Positions 17,441 through 28,036 are shown, counted from the stretch's first letter. The stretch: 64,000 bases of DNA from Brevibacillus fulvus (GCF_016908525.1 NZ_JAFBEB010000001.1:188501-252500); one strand, 5' to 3'. A program made the numbers and translations. Notes: generated from the sequence alone by a model not told the origin.

Positions 17441-17811
17441 TCTCAAGGCGGCGATCCAGAGAGAGTATTTACTCAATGAGTTTTCTCTCTTCATCAAGCA
17501 GTGAGAAGCTAACCAAATGATAGAAAATAAATAAAGGAAATAAGTTGGTAATTTACAGATTTTTATAATTTTTTATTTTTACAACAGGCTAATATCGTTG
17601 ACAGTCCTAGAAATTCCGTATATTTTTAATGTAATAGACGGAGTGTTAAGTATCTCTTTTACATTCTCAGAAATGTCTCAACAATTTCTTTGCAGTTAAT
17701 CGTATGCAATCAAGTTGACTGCTTGAAAGGGGTTGATGCAGAGAAGGGTAGTCTGTTCATTTTCAGAATCTTTGCAAGAAGAGACAGATAAAGTAAATGG
17801 GGGTTATTGTA
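17441..17811 (+). promoter_or_regulatory. AT-rich oppA upstream region with sigma-A promoter
   Basis: This 371-nt stretch holds no convincing gene. TTGACA (17598-17603) is a perfect -35; TATTTT (17621-17626) lies 17 bp on and TATATT (17619-17624) 15 bp on. The predicted start near 17632 leaves a leader of about 180 nt. The AT-rich block 17510-17590 just upstream could act as an UP element. Confidence 0.55.
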
Positions 17812-19455
17812 TTGAAAAAGACAGTGTTTGCACTTATCAGTTCCATTACGATGCTAAGTGTGGCAATGGCAGGTTGCGGTGCGCCAGGCCAGTCTTCCTC
17901 AGGAGAACAATCACAAGGGGAAAACAGCGCTGCTTCTGATTCCGGCAGCACAGAGAAGAAAGTATTGCGGATGAACTTCGCTTCCGAGCCTCCGACCGCT
18001 GACCCTGGACTGGCGGAAGATTCCACGTCCGGTGCGGTTGTACGTGCGACTTTTGAAGGGTTAACCCGTCTGAAAGATAACAAACCGATCGAATCTGCCG
18101 CTGAGAAAATAGATGTTTCTGAAGATGGACTTACCTATACCTTCCACTTGCGTGACGCAAAATGGAGCAATGGTGATCCGGTCACAGCCCAAGATTTTGA
18201 ATTTGCCTGGAAACGCGTGCTTGATCCAAAAACAGCTGCCAACTATTCCTACCAATTGTACTACATCAAAAACGGGGAAAAAGCGAACAAAGGTGAAGTC
18301 AGCCTGGATGAAGTCGGCGTAAAAGCGCTGGATGATAAAACGCTGGAAGTGAAACTGGAGAATCCGACACCATACTTCCTGGAACTGACCGCATTCTACA
18401 CGTACTTCCCGGTTAACAAAAAAGTCGTGGAAAGCAATCCGAACTGGGCGAATGAAGCGAGCACGCACGTTGGTAACGGTCCGTTCAAACTGGTTGAGTG
18501 GGAACACAAAAACAAACTGGCGATCGAGAAAAACGAAAACTACTGGGATAAAGACAATGTAAAATTGGACAGAGTCGAATTCTCGATGGTAAACGACTCC
18601 AACACCGAATTGCAAATGTATGAAAACGGTGAGCTGGATTGGGCTGGGGCACCGTTGAACTCGCTTCCGGTTGACGTCGTTCCGGCTTTGAAAGAAGAAG
18701 GCAAAGTAATCACCCAACCGATCGCGGGTACGTATTGGTATAAATTTAATACCGAGCAACCTCCATTCAACAATGTGAAAATCCGCAAAGCGTTTGCGTA
18801 TGCGATCAACCGTCAAGCGATCATCGATAACATCCTGCAATTGAACCAGTTGCCTGCTTTGGGTGCTGTTCCTCAATCGATGTCACTTAATCCGGATGGC
18901 TACTTCAAAGACAACGATGTGGAGACGGCGAAAAAATTGCTGGCGGAAGGTATGCAGGAGCTGGGCATTTCCAAACTGCCGGAAATCACGCTTTCCTACA
19001 ATACCGACAGCAACCACGAAAAAATCGCTCAAGCGATTCAGGACCAATGGAAGAAAAATCTCGGCGTAGATGTGAAACTGGCCAATACCGAGTGGAAAGT
19101 TTACATCGAAGATTTGCACCAAGGGAAGTTCCAAATCGGCCGTATGGGTTGGTTGGGTGACTTTAACGACCCGATCAACTTCCTGGAATTGTTCAAGGAT
19201 AAATATGGCGGGAACAACGATACGCGTTGGGAAAATGCGCAATTTAAAGAATTGCTGAACCAATCCGCGCTGGAGAAAGATCCGGCGAAACGGAAAGAAA
19301 TTTTGGCACAGGCTGAAAAAATCTTCGTTGATGAAATGCCTGTTGCACCCATCTACTTCTATACCGATTCCTGGGTGAAACAAGACTACGTCAAAGGCGT
19401 ACAAGTCAGCGGATTGGGCGACATCGACTTCAAATGGGCTGACATTGAGAAATAA
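17812..19455 (+). CDS. oppA: Oligopeptide ABC transporter, substrate-binding lipoprotein
   Basis: A 547-residue extracytoplasmic solute-binding protein (SBP family 5). TTG 17812 lies 8 nt behind a GGGGG ribosome binding site. Residues 1-20 form a lipoprotein signal with AMAGC at the cleavage point, followed by a Ser/Gly-rich linker. The SBP_bac_5 domain includes 'FEGLTRL', 'YTFHLRDAKWSNGDPVTAQDFEFAWKR' (about residues 100-128) and 'AYAINRQAI' (about 330). It is the first gene of a five-gene transporter; a perfect hairpin separates it from oppB and may allow OppA to be made in excess. Confidence 0.92.
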   Translation: MKKTVFALISSITMLSVAMAGCGAPGQSSSGEQSQGENSAASDSGSTEKKVLRMNFASEPPTADPGLAEDSTSGAVVRATFEGLTRLKDNKPIESAAEKIDVSEDGLTYTFHLRDAKWSNGDPVTAQDFEFAWKRVLDPKTAANYSYQLYYIKNGEKANKGEVSLDEVGVKALDDKTLEVKLENPTPYFLELTAFYTYFPVNKKVVESNPNWANEASTHVGNGPFKLVEWEHKNKLAIEKNENYWDKDNVKLDRVEFSMVNDSNTELQMYENGELDWAGAPLNSLPVDVVPALKEEGKVITQPIAGTYWYKFNTEQPPFNNVKIRKAFAYAINRQAIIDNILQLNQLPALGAVPQSMSLNPDGYFKDNDVETAKKLLAEGMQELGISKLPEITLSYNTDSNHEKIAQAIQDQWKKNLGVDVKLANTEWKVYIEDLHQGKFQIGRMGWLGDFNDPINFLELFKDKYGGNNDTRWENAQFKELLNQSALEKDPAKRKEILAQAEKIFVDEMPVAPIYFYTDSWVKQDYVKGVQVSGLGDIDFKWADIEK

Positions 19456-19496
19456 TCTTTCATAAGTGATTTTCAGATCAGATTGTAGGTGCTCAC

Positions 19497-19530
19497 GTTA
19501 AGGTATATGGACATCTCCATATACCTTAAC
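19497..19530 (+). repeat. Perfect 15-bp inverted repeat between oppA and oppB
   Basis: GTTAAGGTATATGGA (19497-19511) and its exact complement (19516-19530) are separated by CATC. There is no T-run after it, so it is unlikely to be an ordinary terminator. In polycistronic transporter messages such hairpins after the binding-protein gene commonly protect the upstream message or attenuate downstream transcription. Confidence 0.8.
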
Positions 19531-19708
19531 TTATGCGAATCATCTGCTTGTTTCCAGGCGAAATCAGAAAGAGAGAGAGAAAAACACAAGAGGTCAAGAC
19601 TGGTTGGGATTACACAATCGATTTTTGCACTGTTCCAAGGTGCGTGAATTGTGTGCAGTGTAAAAATGGGAAGTGAAAGCAACAAAATCTACAGAGGGGG
19701 TAAAGAGA

Positions 19709-20641
19709 TTGTTCCGTTATCTAGGTAAGCGTATCTTGTTTATGATTCTATCCATTTTTCTCATCGTAACGGCTACCTTCTTCATTATGAAAGCTGTGCC
19801 GGGTGGACCGTTCACCTCGGAGAAAAATGTTCCGGACGAAATCAAAGCAGCGCTGGAAGCAAAATATGGATTGGACAAACCGGTGTTTCAGCAGTATCTT
19901 GATTATTTGAAAGGTGTCGTTACCTGGGATTTAGGTCCATCTTTCACGGAGAAATCTTCGACAGTCAATCAAATAATTAATCGAGGTTTCCCTGTTTCCG
20001 CTTATTTGGGGATTGAAGCACTGATTATCGCACTTTTCGGCGGAATTATTCTTGGTATTATCGCGGCGCTTAAGCATACGAAATGGCCGGACTTTACCTC
20101 GATGGTCATTGCCACGATTGGGTTGTCTGTCCCAAGTTTTATTTTGGCCGCATTCCTGCAATATTTCTTTGCGATTAAACTGGGCTGGTTTCCGATTGCA
20201 AAGTGGGAATCGTTCAAATATACAGTCTTGCCCGCAGTAGCTTTGTCTGCGACACCGCTTGCCTTTATTGCCCGCTTGATTCGGTCCAACATGATCGAAG
20301 TGCTTTCGCAAGACTACATCAAAACGGCAAAAGCAAAAGGGTTAAGCACTTTGACAACCACCGTGAAGCATGCGGTCCGCAACGCGTTGTTGCCGGTCAT
20401 TACTTATCTCGGTCCATTGCTTGCCAACATCTTAACAGGTGCTTTTGTCATTGAGCGTATCTTCGGGGTACCGGGATTGGGACGTGAATTTGTTATTTCC
20501 ATTACCAACCGCGACTACACGGTAATTATGGGAACAACGGTATTCTACTCAATCATTCTGGTCGTATTGGTCTTGCTGGTTGATATTGCCTACACTTTGG
20601 TTGACCCTCGAATTAAGCTTGGTGGAACCGGAAAGGAGTAA
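19709..20641 (+). CDS. oppB: Oligopeptide ABC transporter permease
   Basis: A 310-residue inner-membrane permease, close to the 311 residues of B. subtilis OppB. TTG 19709 follows AGAGGGGGT. Six transmembrane segments can be traced, the first at about residues 8-30. The EAA loop that contacts the ATPases lies around 'DYIKTAKAKGLSTLTTTVKHAVRNALLPV' (about residues 203-230). The gene ends 7 nt before the start of oppC. Confidence 0.93.
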   Translation: MFRYLGKRILFMILSIFLIVTATFFIMKAVPGGPFTSEKNVPDEIKAALEAKYGLDKPVFQQYLDYLKGVVTWDLGPSFTEKSSTVNQIINRGFPVSAYLGIEALIIALFGGIILGIIAALKHTKWPDFTSMVIATIGLSVPSFILAAFLQYFFAIKLGWFPIAKWESFKYTVLPAVALSATPLAFIARLIRSNMIEVLSQDYIKTAKAKGLSTLTTTVKHAVRNALLPVITYLGPLLANILTGAFVIERIFGVPGLGREFVISITNRDYTVIMGTTVFYSIILVVLVLLVDIAYTLVDPRIKLGGTGKE

Positions 20642-20648
20642 TGATCTG

Positions 20649-21563
20649 ATGCAATTGTCCAAAGAACTTTTTGAACCGATTTCGATGGATTTGAAACAAG
20701 CGGAAGAGATTCAGCGGCCAAGCCTTTCCTTTTGGGCAGACGTTTGGCGCCGGCTGCGCGGCAATAAAGTGGCGATGATTTCTCTGGCATTTATTGTCAT
20801 TCTTGTGCTGTGTGCAATTTTCATTCCGATGTTTAGCGAACATAACTACTATTCAACCGACTTGGCAGGCAAAAATAAAAAGCCTTCTGCCGAGCATTGG
20901 TTTGGGACGGATGATTTGGGCCGGGATATGTTTATCCGGATCTGGTATGGCGCGCGTATCTCCTTGGAAGTGGGCGTAGCGGCTGCGCTTGTCGACCTCG
21001 TTATCGGGGTAATCTGGGGAGGAATCGCCGGATTTTTCGGTGGCAAAGTAGATGAGATCATGATGCGGATTGCCGATATTCTTTATGCGATTCCGTATTT
21101 GCTGGTCGTGATCTTGCTGATGGTGATCATGGACCCTGGGGTAGTGACCATTATTATTGCTTTGAGTATTACCGGCTGGATCGGGATGGCGCGGATTGTC
21201 CGCGGGCAAATGATGTTGTTAAAAGCGCAGGAGTATGTGCTTGCTGCCCGTTCTTTGGGTGCGAACAACGTCCGGCTGATCTTCAAACATTTGATTCCCA
21301 ATGCGTTGGGACCGATTATCGTGACGCTGAGCTTGTCTGTACCGACAGCCATCTTTTCAGAATCGTTCCTGTCGTTTATTGGTTTAGGGGTATCCGCTCC
21401 GGTAGCGTCCTGGGGCACGATGTCCTCGGACGGCTTGTCGGCGATGAGGTATTACCCATGGCGACTCATGTTCCCGGCTGTCTTTATCAGTCTAACGATG
21501 CTCGCCTTTAACTTGTTAGGTGATGGGATACGCGATGCTGTAGACCCACGCTTGCGTAAATAG
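20649..21563 (+). CDS. oppC: Oligopeptide ABC transporter permease
   Basis: A 304-residue permease partner of OppB. ATG 20649 follows AAAGGAG. The N-terminal cytoplasmic region (to about residue 35) precedes the first membrane helix 'VAMISLAFIVILVLCAIFIP'. The extracellular segment carries the 'HWFGTDDLGRDMF' family signature (about 80-92), and the EAA loop is at 'EYVLAARSLGANNVRLIFKHLIPNALGPI' (about 197-225). Confidence 0.93.
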   Translation: MQLSKELFEPISMDLKQAEEIQRPSLSFWADVWRRLRGNKVAMISLAFIVILVLCAIFIPMFSEHNYYSTDLAGKNKKPSAEHWFGTDDLGRDMFIRIWYGARISLEVGVAAALVDLVIGVIWGGIAGFFGGKVDEIMMRIADILYAIPYLLVVILLMVIMDPGVVTIIIALSITGWIGMARIVRGQMMLLKAQEYVLAARSLGANNVRLIFKHLIPNALGPIIVTLSLSVPTAIFSESFLSFIGLGVSAPVASWGTMSSDGLSAMRYYPWRLMFPAVFISLTMLAFNLLGDGIRDAVDPRLRK

Positions 21564-21576
21564 GAGGGATCGCAGA

Positions 21577-22572
21577 ATGGACCGTATACTTGATGTAAAA
21601 GACTTGCAAGTCTCCTTCCACACTTATGCGGGAGAGGTAAAAGCAGTCCGCGGCGTTAATTTTCATGTGAACCGCGGGGAAGCGGTCGCGATTGTCGGGG
21701 AGTCCGGCAGTGGAAAATCCGTAACTGCGCAATCGATTATGAAACTGATTCCGATGCCGCCCGGTGAATTTAAAAGCGGACAAATTTTGTTCAACGGTGA
21801 AGATATCATTCGAAAATCGAAAAAAGAAATGGAAGCGATTCGCGGGAAAGAGATCGGGATGATTTTCCAAGATCCGATGACATCGCTCAATCCAACCTTG
21901 ACGATCGGTACGCAAATCATGGAAGGTCTGATCAAGCATCAGAAGATGAGCAAGAGCGCCGCGCGCGAACGGGCGATTGAATTGCTGAAAATGGTTGGTA
22001 TTCCGCAGCCGGAAAGACGTGTGTTGCAATATCCGCACGAATTTTCCGGCGGGATGAGACAGCGGGCGATGATCGCCATCGCGCTGGCTTGCTCGCCAAA
22101 ACTGCTGATTGCGGACGAACCGACCACGGCTCTCGACGTGACGATTCAGGCGCAAATTCTTGATCTGATGAAAGATTTGCAGAAAAAAATGGATACCTCG
22201 ATTATTTTGATTACCCATGATCTGGGTGTCGTCGCCGAGATGTGCGATCGGGTGATCGTCATGTACGCCGGCAAAGTGGTAGAATCGGGAACGGTTGATG
22301 AAATTTTCTACAACCCGCAACACCCTTACACAAAAGGGTTATTGCGTTCCGTGCCGCGCCTGGATTTAAACAAGGACGAACCATTGACACCGATTTTCGG
22401 TACCCCGCCTGATTTGCTGCGCCCCCCGGTCGGCTGCGGGTTTACCGCCCGCTGTGAATCAGCGATGCGTGTCTGCCAGCAATACGATCCGGAATTGCAA
22501 CAAGTCGGTGAATCTCATCAAGCTGCTTGCTGGCTGCACCATCAATTAGCAAAAGAGCGGGTTAAATCATAG
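21577..22572 (+). CDS. oppD: Oligopeptide ABC transporter ATP-binding protein
   Basis: A 331-residue ATPase energising uptake. ATG 21577 follows AGGAGGG. Walker A GESGSGKS (about residues 41-48), Q-loop '[11 protein letters not shown]', signature [12 protein letters not shown] (about 156-167), Walker [14 protein letters not shown] (about 177-189) and the switch His '[11 protein letters not shown]' are all present. The C-terminal oligopeptide/dipeptide extension with conserved Cys residues (GCGFTARC) follows and in relatives binds an iron-sulfur or metal centre. Confidence 0.94.
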   Translation: MDRILDVKDLQVSFHTYAGEVKAVRGVNFHVNRGEAVAIVGESGSGKSVTAQSIMKLIPMPPGEFKSGQILFNGEDIIRKSKKEMEAIRGKEIGMIFQDPMTSLNPTLTIGTQIMEGLIKHQKMSKSAARERAIELLKMVGIPQPERRVLQYPHEFSGGMRQRAMIAIALACSPKLLIADEPTTALDVTIQAQILDLMKDLQKKMDTSIILITHDLGVVAEMCDRVIVMYAGKVVESGTVDEIFYNPQHPYTKGLLRSVPRLDLNKDEPLTPIFGTPPDLLRPPVGCGFTARCESAMRVCQQYDPELQQVGESHQAACWLHHQLAKERVKS

Positions 22573-22588
22573 AAGGGGGAGGAGCACA

Positions 22589-23548
22589 TTGGAAAAAAAC
22601 GACACACTGCTTGAAGTCCGCAATTTGCAAAAGTTTTTTAATGTAGGCGGAAATACATTAAAAGCGGTTAACAATATTTCATTTGACATTAAACGCGGGG
22701 AAACATTAGGGGTCGTTGGCGAATCCGGCTGCGGGAAATCGACGGCGGGACGTACGATTTTGCGTTTGTATGAACCGACCGGCGGCGAAGTGTTGTTTGA
22801 GGGGAAAAATATTTTGGAGTTGAATCCCCAAGAGATGAAAGCGATGCGCCGGAATATGCAAATGATCTTCCAAGACCCGTACGCCTCCTTGAATCCGCGG
22901 ATGACTGTAGGCGATATTATCGGGGAAGCATTGGACATTCACGGTTTGGCGTCCGGCCAAAAACGGAAGGAACGCATTCAGGAACTGCTGTCCCTGGTCA
23001 GTCTGAACCCGGAACATATCAACCGGTTTCCGCATGAATTTTCCGGCGGTCAGCGTCAACGGATTGGGATCGCGCGGGCGCTGGCGGTCGAACCGAAATT
23101 TATCGTTTGCGACGAGCCGATTTCGGCGTTGGACGTATCCGTTCAGGCACAAGTCGTCAACTTGCTGGAACAACTGCAAGAAAAAATGGGGCTGACTTAT
23201 ATGTTTATCGCCCATGACTTGTCCATGGTGAAATATATCTCCGATCGCGTTGCGGTAATGTATTTGGGGAAAATCGTGGAAATTGCCAAGAGTGAGGATC
23301 TTTACGACAAACCGCTGCATCCGTATACGCAAGCGCTGCTTTCCGCTATTCCGATCCCGGATCCGGAAATTGAGCGGAAACGCGAACGGATTGTTTTGCA
23401 AGGGGATGTGCCAAGTCCGTTGAACCCGCCGAGCGGCTGTCACTTCCGCACTCGCTGCCCGAAGGCGATGCCGGAGTGCGCTGTGCATGAACCAGTCTGG
23501 AAAGAAATTGAACCAGGCCATTTTAGCGCATGTCACTTGTATAATTAA
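22589..23548 (+). CDS. oppF: Oligopeptide ABC transporter ATP-binding protein
   Basis: A 319-residue second ATPase of the Opp complex. TTG 22589 follows GGGGGAGGAG. Walker [10 protein letters not shown] (about residues 45-53), signature [15 protein letters not shown] (about 151-165), Walker [17 protein letters not shown] (about 172-187) and '[13 protein letters not shown]' are intact. The C-terminal '[17 protein letters not shown]' resembles the OppD extension. Last gene of oppABCDF; a hairpin with TTTT follows. Confidence 0.94.
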   Translation: MEKNDTLLEVRNLQKFFNVGGNTLKAVNNISFDIKRGETLGVVGESGCGKSTAGRTILRLYEPTGGEVLFEGKNILELNPQEMKAMRRNMQMIFQDPYASLNPRMTVGDIIGEALDIHGLASGQKRKERIQELLSLVSLNPEHINRFPHEFSGGQRQRIGIARALAVEPKFIVCDEPISALDVSVQAQVVNLLEQLQEKMGLTYMFIAHDLSMVKYISDRVAVMYLGKIVEIAKSEDLYDKPLHPYTQALLSAIPIPDPEIERKRERIVLQGDVPSPLNPPSGCHFRTRCPKAMPECAVHEPVWKEIEPGHFSACHLYN

Positions 23549-23680
23549 TGGACGGTTCCCGATTGTGTCGGGAGACGATCCTCGCGATTGCGCTCAACGG
23601 TCCCTTGACCGCTTACAACCTGATTCATAAACGACACCCAGAACGAACAGCAAGATAAATTATGGATATGCAGGTATTGG

Positions 23681-23724
23681 GGCCCACACAGCATAAACCT
23701 TCTTTATGCCATGTGGGTCCTTTT
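23681..23724 (+). terminator. Terminator after the opp operon
   Basis: GGCCCACA..GCATAAA pairs with TTTATGC..TGTGGGTCC through a 2x2 internal loop and one bulge, followed by TTTT. It overlaps a spurious upstream extension of the next reading frame. Confidence 0.65.
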
Positions 23725-23778
23725 CCTAAATATACATTTCCATTATTTTCTTTTATTGTAACTGGGGGGCTGAGGACC

Positions 23779-25920
23779 ATGCCGAGATGGAAATTGGGGA
23801 ATATCGCGAAAAAAGCAACAGAGATTGGCAAAAAAATAGCGGCCGTCAGAAACAGAAAAAACGGCCAAAGCCGGAAACCTGTTCGATTTCCGCCAACCGG
23901 CAATTGGCAAGTTTCAGACAAATTGCAATCGGCACGCAATCTGCTGCGTGGTTCGATTGCTGCCAAAATGATCGCTTTTGGAATTATTCTCGTTATCGTC
24001 ATTATTGTCTCTTTGCAATTTATTGCACTTTCTTACTCAAAGCAAACGTTAATTGAGATCACTTCCACGCAGGCCAGGATGCTTGCTGAACAACATAGTG
24101 ACGAGATTAACGAATGGGCACAGGAGATCGTCGAAGCAACCGTGCAGACGGCGGCCAAAAAAGTGATGACGACTGATCTTGAACCGTTGATTATGGAACA
24201 GTTTCAGTTGTTGAAACAGAGCAATAAAGACATTTATAAGATTTTTCTCGTCGATACCCAATCCGGGAAGATGGTGTATTCGTTAACGGGCAGAACGGAT
24301 GACGATTTCAGCAAAAAAGCGTATTTTCTCCGGGCGATGACCACCGGAGCACCGGTTGTCTCGGATGAAGAAATCTTGCCGAACGCCGAAAAAGGCTTCG
24401 TCTATATCGCCAGTCCGGTCGGTGAAAAAAATGCCGACAAGAGTCGTCTGTTGGTTGTGGCGTTTACAGTGGAACCTTTGCTGGCGAAAATGCAGGAAAT
24501 TTCTTTTATGAAGCAAGGATACGCCTTCCTGGTGAAAGCAGATGGACTGGTGGTTGCCCACAAAAATCCGGCGAATAACTTCAAACTTCAATTAGCCGAA
24601 AACAGTGACTACCAAGAAATGATGCAACTTATGAAAAACGAAATGAGCAACAGCGTCTTATACAATGACAATGGCCAAGCTGCTTTTGCCGCTTTTGCTC
24701 CGATTCCCACATTGAAGTGGAATGTCGTTTTGACGACCAGCACAAGTGAGGTCTATGGCGAAATCAACAACATGGGCTGGTACTTTTTGCTGTTCAGCAT
24801 TCCGATCATCGTGATCGCCGCCGGCTTGATCTGGTGGTTTGCCAAACGCATTCGCCAGGCGCTGTTTGGAATAGCCAAAGATATGGAACGGATCGGCAGC
24901 GGCAATTTCAGTGTGGAAGTTCAGGTGAAAGGCAATGACGAGCTTGCTTTGGTAGGTCGGACCATGAATAAAATGGTCGCCGAACTGCGGCAGTTGATCG
25001 CCACGGTGCAACATCAGGCGAAGTATTTGCATTCGGCCGCGGACGAATTAAATTTGTACGCGCAAAATAACAAAGATGCGATCAGCATGATTACGGACAA
25101 TATATCCAAAATCTCCGAAAGGGTAGAAAGACAGACGAACGAAGTACAAGCTTCGGTCAATACGGTTTCGGAAATTTCCACCGGTGTTGAGCAAGTGGCC
25201 GTTGCGGCAGAAGCGACAGCGGTTGCGACTTCCAATACGTTTGAGCGGGCACAAGGCGGAACGCAACTGGTCAAAGAAGTGATTGAAAAAGTCCGCCAAG
25301 TGACGCACGAGGTTGGAAACACGGCGCAGCAAATGCACAATTTGCGTGATCGCGCCAAGGAAATTACCAGCATTGTGGAAATGATCAAAGGGATTGCCTC
25401 GCAAACGAACCTGCTTGCACTCAATGCTGCAATCGAAGCGGCGAGAGCGGGAGAAGCAGGACGCGGCTTTTCCGTTGTTGCCAGCGAAGTTCGCAAGCTG
25501 GCGGAGCAAAGCAGTGATTTTTCAGGAAAAATCGCCGGTATCGCCTTTTCCATCAATGAAGAGGCGATGACGATGAGTCAGCATATGGATCACATCGCCG
25601 GCATGGTCCATACGAGTTTGCAATCGGTGGAGACGGTCGGCCAATCATTCCAGCACATCGTCACTGACATCCAATCAGCGGCCGAACAAAGCGAAGCGAT
25701 GACCGCGACGTCTGAACAAATGGCAGCCGGCAATCAGGTCGTGACCACTTCCATGCAGCAATTGTCGCGGATGTCCGGGGAAATCAACGACTCGATTCGC
25801 GATGTCGTGAAAACGATTGATGAGCAACTGAGTTCCATCGCCCGCATTAACCAACGAGTGGAAGAAGTGCGGGAACTGGCCGAAAACTTGACAGAACAAG
25901 TGGAACGCTTTTCGATCTGA
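23779..25920 (+). CDS. Methyl-accepting chemotaxis protein
   Basis: A 713-residue transmembrane chemoreceptor. ATG 23779 follows GGGGGGCTGAGG; a frame extending to 23662 would run through the upstream terminator. A long basic N-terminal cytoplasmic tail of about 60 residues comes before the first membrane helix (about 64-86), which is unusual. A Cache/PAS-like extracellular sensor follows (about 90-330), then the second helix (about 333-355), HAMP (about 355-410) and the signalling domain. The hairpin tip '[20 protein letters not shown]' is at about 536-555. It directly follows the opp operon, so peptide taxis is a possible but unproven role. Confidence 0.9.
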   Translation: MPRWKLGNIAKKATEIGKKIAAVRNRKNGQSRKPVRFPPTGNWQVSDKLQSARNLLRGSIAAKMIAFGIILVIVIIVSLQFIALSYSKQTLIEITSTQARMLAEQHSDEINEWAQEIVEATVQTAAKKVMTTDLEPLIMEQFQLLKQSNKDIYKIFLVDTQSGKMVYSLTGRTDDDFSKKAYFLRAMTTGAPVVSDEEILPNAEKGFVYIASPVGEKNADKSRLLVVAFTVEPLLAKMQEISFMKQGYAFLVKADGLVVAHKNPANNFKLQLAENSDYQEMMQLMKNEMSNSVLYNDNGQAAFAAFAPIPTLKWNVVLTTSTSEVYGEINNMGWYFLLFSIPIIVIAAGLIWWFAKRIRQALFGIAKDMERIGSGNFSVEVQVKGNDELALVGRTMNKMVAELRQLIATVQHQAKYLHSAADELNLYAQNNKDAISMITDNISKISERVERQTNEVQASVNTVSEISTGVEQVAVAAEATAVATSNTFERAQGGTQLVKEVIEKVRQVTHEVGNTAQQMHNLRDRAKEITSIVEMIKGIASQTNLLALNAAIEAARAGEAGRGFSVVASEVRKLAEQSSDFSGKIAGIAFSINEEAMTMSQHMDHIAGMVHTSLQSVETVGQSFQHIVTDIQSAAEQSEAMTATSEQMAAGNQVVTTSMQQLSRMSGEINDSIRDVVKTIDEQLSSIARINQRVEEVRELAENLTEQVERFSI

Positions 25921-25941
25921 CAACCATTATAGGTCCAAAAG

Positions 25942-25986
25942 CCTACCTGACAACCAGTCCTTCTGGTGTCGGGTAGGTTTTTTTTA
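25942..25986 (+). terminator. Terminator after the chemoreceptor gene
   Basis: CCTACCTGACAACCAG pairs with CTGGTGTCGGGTAGG with one bulged A, followed by eight Ts. Confidence 0.88.
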
Positions 25987-26020
25987 GATCAGAAGTATTG
26001 GGCAAATAGTGGAAATCGTA

Positions 26021-26029
26021 TGTTAAAAT
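26021..26029 (+). promoter_or_regulatory. Possible extended -10 promoter of the DUF2207 gene
   Basis: TGTTAAAAT fits an extended -10 (TGnTATAAT with one change). There is no well-placed -35; TTGGGC at 25998-26003 is 20 bp away. It lies 40 nt before the GTG start. Confidence 0.35.
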
Positions 26030-26068
26030 GAGCCGAATACGTTTTGCGTTGGTGAGGGATGGGATATC

Positions 26069-28036
26069 GTGCGAAAGTGGCAAAAGATGTTGGCAATGTC
26101 TGCTTTTCTCATGCTGATTTTGCTGGCGGCCGGATGCAGCGAGGAGAGCGACGGTTTTACGATCGATCGTGTTGATATTCAGGCGGAGCTTTTGCCGGAT
26201 GGCGATTTGTACGTGGAGGAATTGTACACCTATACTTTTCGCGGCCAGTATGACGGGATGGTTCGAACGATTGGCGATTATGAAAATATTGAATATTTTG
26301 AGGCGTATCTGCCTCCCGCGAACAAACAGCTGGGCGAGTTTGCTTACGAGGACGGAACATTGTTGGAAACGACACAGGATGCGGAAACGTTTTACAGTTA
26401 TTCACCGTCCAGCAAGGAAACGAAGCGTGTCTTTTATCGCTATCGGATTGATGCGGCGGCAAAAAGATTGAAGGATACGGCGAAATTTTATTGGGCATTT
26501 TTTGATGATTCGAACGAAACAGATTTGCATCATGTAACGATCGAGCTGCATCTGCCTGACAACGTATCGCCGGATGATTTGCATCTCTATCTTTTCGATC
26601 GTTCCGGGGGCCGCATCACGAACGTTGACAACCGGACTATATCGTATCAAACGGATTTCTTGCCGGCCTATCAAGACTCGGAAATTCATCTGCTGTTTCC
26701 GGAGCAGCTGTTGACGGAGGCGCGTTATTACCGTTCCGAGCAAAGCAAGGAACAACTGATCCAGGAGGCAGAACGACAGGAAAATCGTTATAGCGAGCGA
26801 GGGCGATTGCTGTCGCTTGCCGCCAAAATGGACCAATTCATCTTGGTGCTCATTCTTGTCGGGTTTGGCTGTCTCGTGCTGGATCACTTGTTCCGACGGT
26901 TCCGTTCAATCCGGGCCAAGATTACCTTTGCTGACTTGGCAGCGGCCGATCCCTTGTTTATTTCCTATTTATACCGGAACGGACGTCTGCAGGAGAACGA
27001 TTTTCTGGCCGGCTTGTTTTCGCTCTATCAGAAAGGTCGGTTAAAAGTAGAGCAAGTGACCGCCAACAAACGGTTTTTACGGGAAAAGGACGGGCCGAAA
27101 CAGACCTATCTGTTTACGTTCATTGGAAATCGGGCAGATTTGACCCGTTACGAGCAGTATTTGCTTGATTGGTTGTTCCAAAAACAGGAGAATCGGCTGC
27201 AATTCCGCTTGGATGCGATTGCCGGACCGACCAAAACCGAACAAAAGAACCGGACCAGAGTACAAAACTATCGAAAAAAATATCAGGTCTTTCAAAGCTA
27301 TTTCCGGGAATGGGCACAGTTGCTTCGTTTGGAACAGCCGTTTGCGACTTTGTTTCGGCCTAGCCGACTGCGGAAGCAGTTGACGATCGCGATGCTCATC
27401 ATCCATTTTCTGACAGTGCTGTTTTTGCTATACGCAGATGTGCTCGTGACCGAGTTGTGGGTGTTCGGCATCATTCTGGCTGTTCTCGCGTTTCTCTCGC
27501 TGTGGAGATTTCCGCGTAAACGTTGGATGTACGGTTTTTTCGCCGTCTGCTTTTTTGCCGGCTGTCTGATTTCGGATGACGGTGCTGTTACAGGAAGCTA
27601 TTTGCTGGCGACTTTGTTGTCTCCCTTGTTGCTTGCGTTCATTCCATCCATCCGCAAGTCGAGTGAAGTGCTTGCCTATCGGGCGGCGATCAAGAAATGG
27701 CGGACACAGCTTGCCGAAGGAAGCGGTCTCGATTCGCAACGTGCGGACAGCTTGGAGAGATTGATGCCTTACGCGATTTTGTTGGAGGTCGGACCGGCAT
27801 TCGTCCGCAATGTTGAGCCGGAAACGCTTTTTGCCGATTTGCTTCCTTGGTTGCCAACGACCGGCTTGACGCCAGATAGGCCCCAGAACAAAACCGCGAA
27901 ATGGTTCAAGAGCAAAAGCGATGGCGGTTCTTCCGGAGACAGCGGCGGCAGCTATGATGGAAGCGGGAATTCCAACAGCGGCGGAGACTCAGGCGGCGGA
28001 GACTCAGGCGGCGGTGGCGGTGCTGACGCTTTCTGA
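26069..28036 (+). CDS. DUF2207 family membrane lipoprotein
   Basis: A 655-residue predicted membrane protein of the DUF2207 family, whose role is unknown. GTG 26069 follows GGTGAGGGATGGG. A lipoprotein signal ends at LAAGC (Cys23). The extracellular beta-rich domain (about 30-240) includes 'LLPDGDLYVEELYTYTFRGQYDGMVR', typical of the family. A membrane helix at about 256-275 leads to a cytoplasmic domain, then more helices at about 436-480 and 488-528. The last 40 residues are a low-complexity Gly/Ser/Asp tail ending GGGGGADAF, a feature common in this family. It has no obvious functional link to its neighbours. Confidence 0.85.
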   Translation: MRKWQKMLAMSAFLMLILLAAGCSEESDGFTIDRVDIQAELLPDGDLYVEELYTYTFRGQYDGMVRTIGDYENIEYFEAYLPPANKQLGEFAYEDGTLLETTQDAETFYSYSPSSKETKRVFYRYRIDAAAKRLKDTAKFYWAFFDDSNETDLHHVTIELHLPDNVSPDDLHLYLFDRSGGRITNVDNRTISYQTDFLPAYQDSEIHLLFPEQLLTEARYYRSEQSKEQLIQEAERQENRYSERGRLLSLAAKMDQFILVLILVGFGCLVLDHLFRRFRSIRAKITFADLAAADPLFISYLYRNGRLQENDFLAGLFSLYQKGRLKVEQVTANKRFLREKDGPKQTYLFTFIGNRADLTRYEQYLLDWLFQKQENRLQFRLDAIAGPTKTEQKNRTRVQNYRKKYQVFQSYFREWAQLLRLEQPFATLFRPSRLRKQLTIAMLIIHFLTVLFLLYADVLVTELWVFGIILAVLAFLSLWRFPRKRWMYGFFAVCFFAGCLISDDGAVTGSYLLATLLSPLLLAFIPSIRKSSEVLAYRAAIKKWRTQLAEGSGLDSQRADSLERLMPYAILLEVGPAFVRNVEPETLFADLLPWLPTTGLTPDRPQNKTAKWFKSKSDGGSSGDSGGSYDGSGNSNSGGDSGGGDSGGGGGADAF

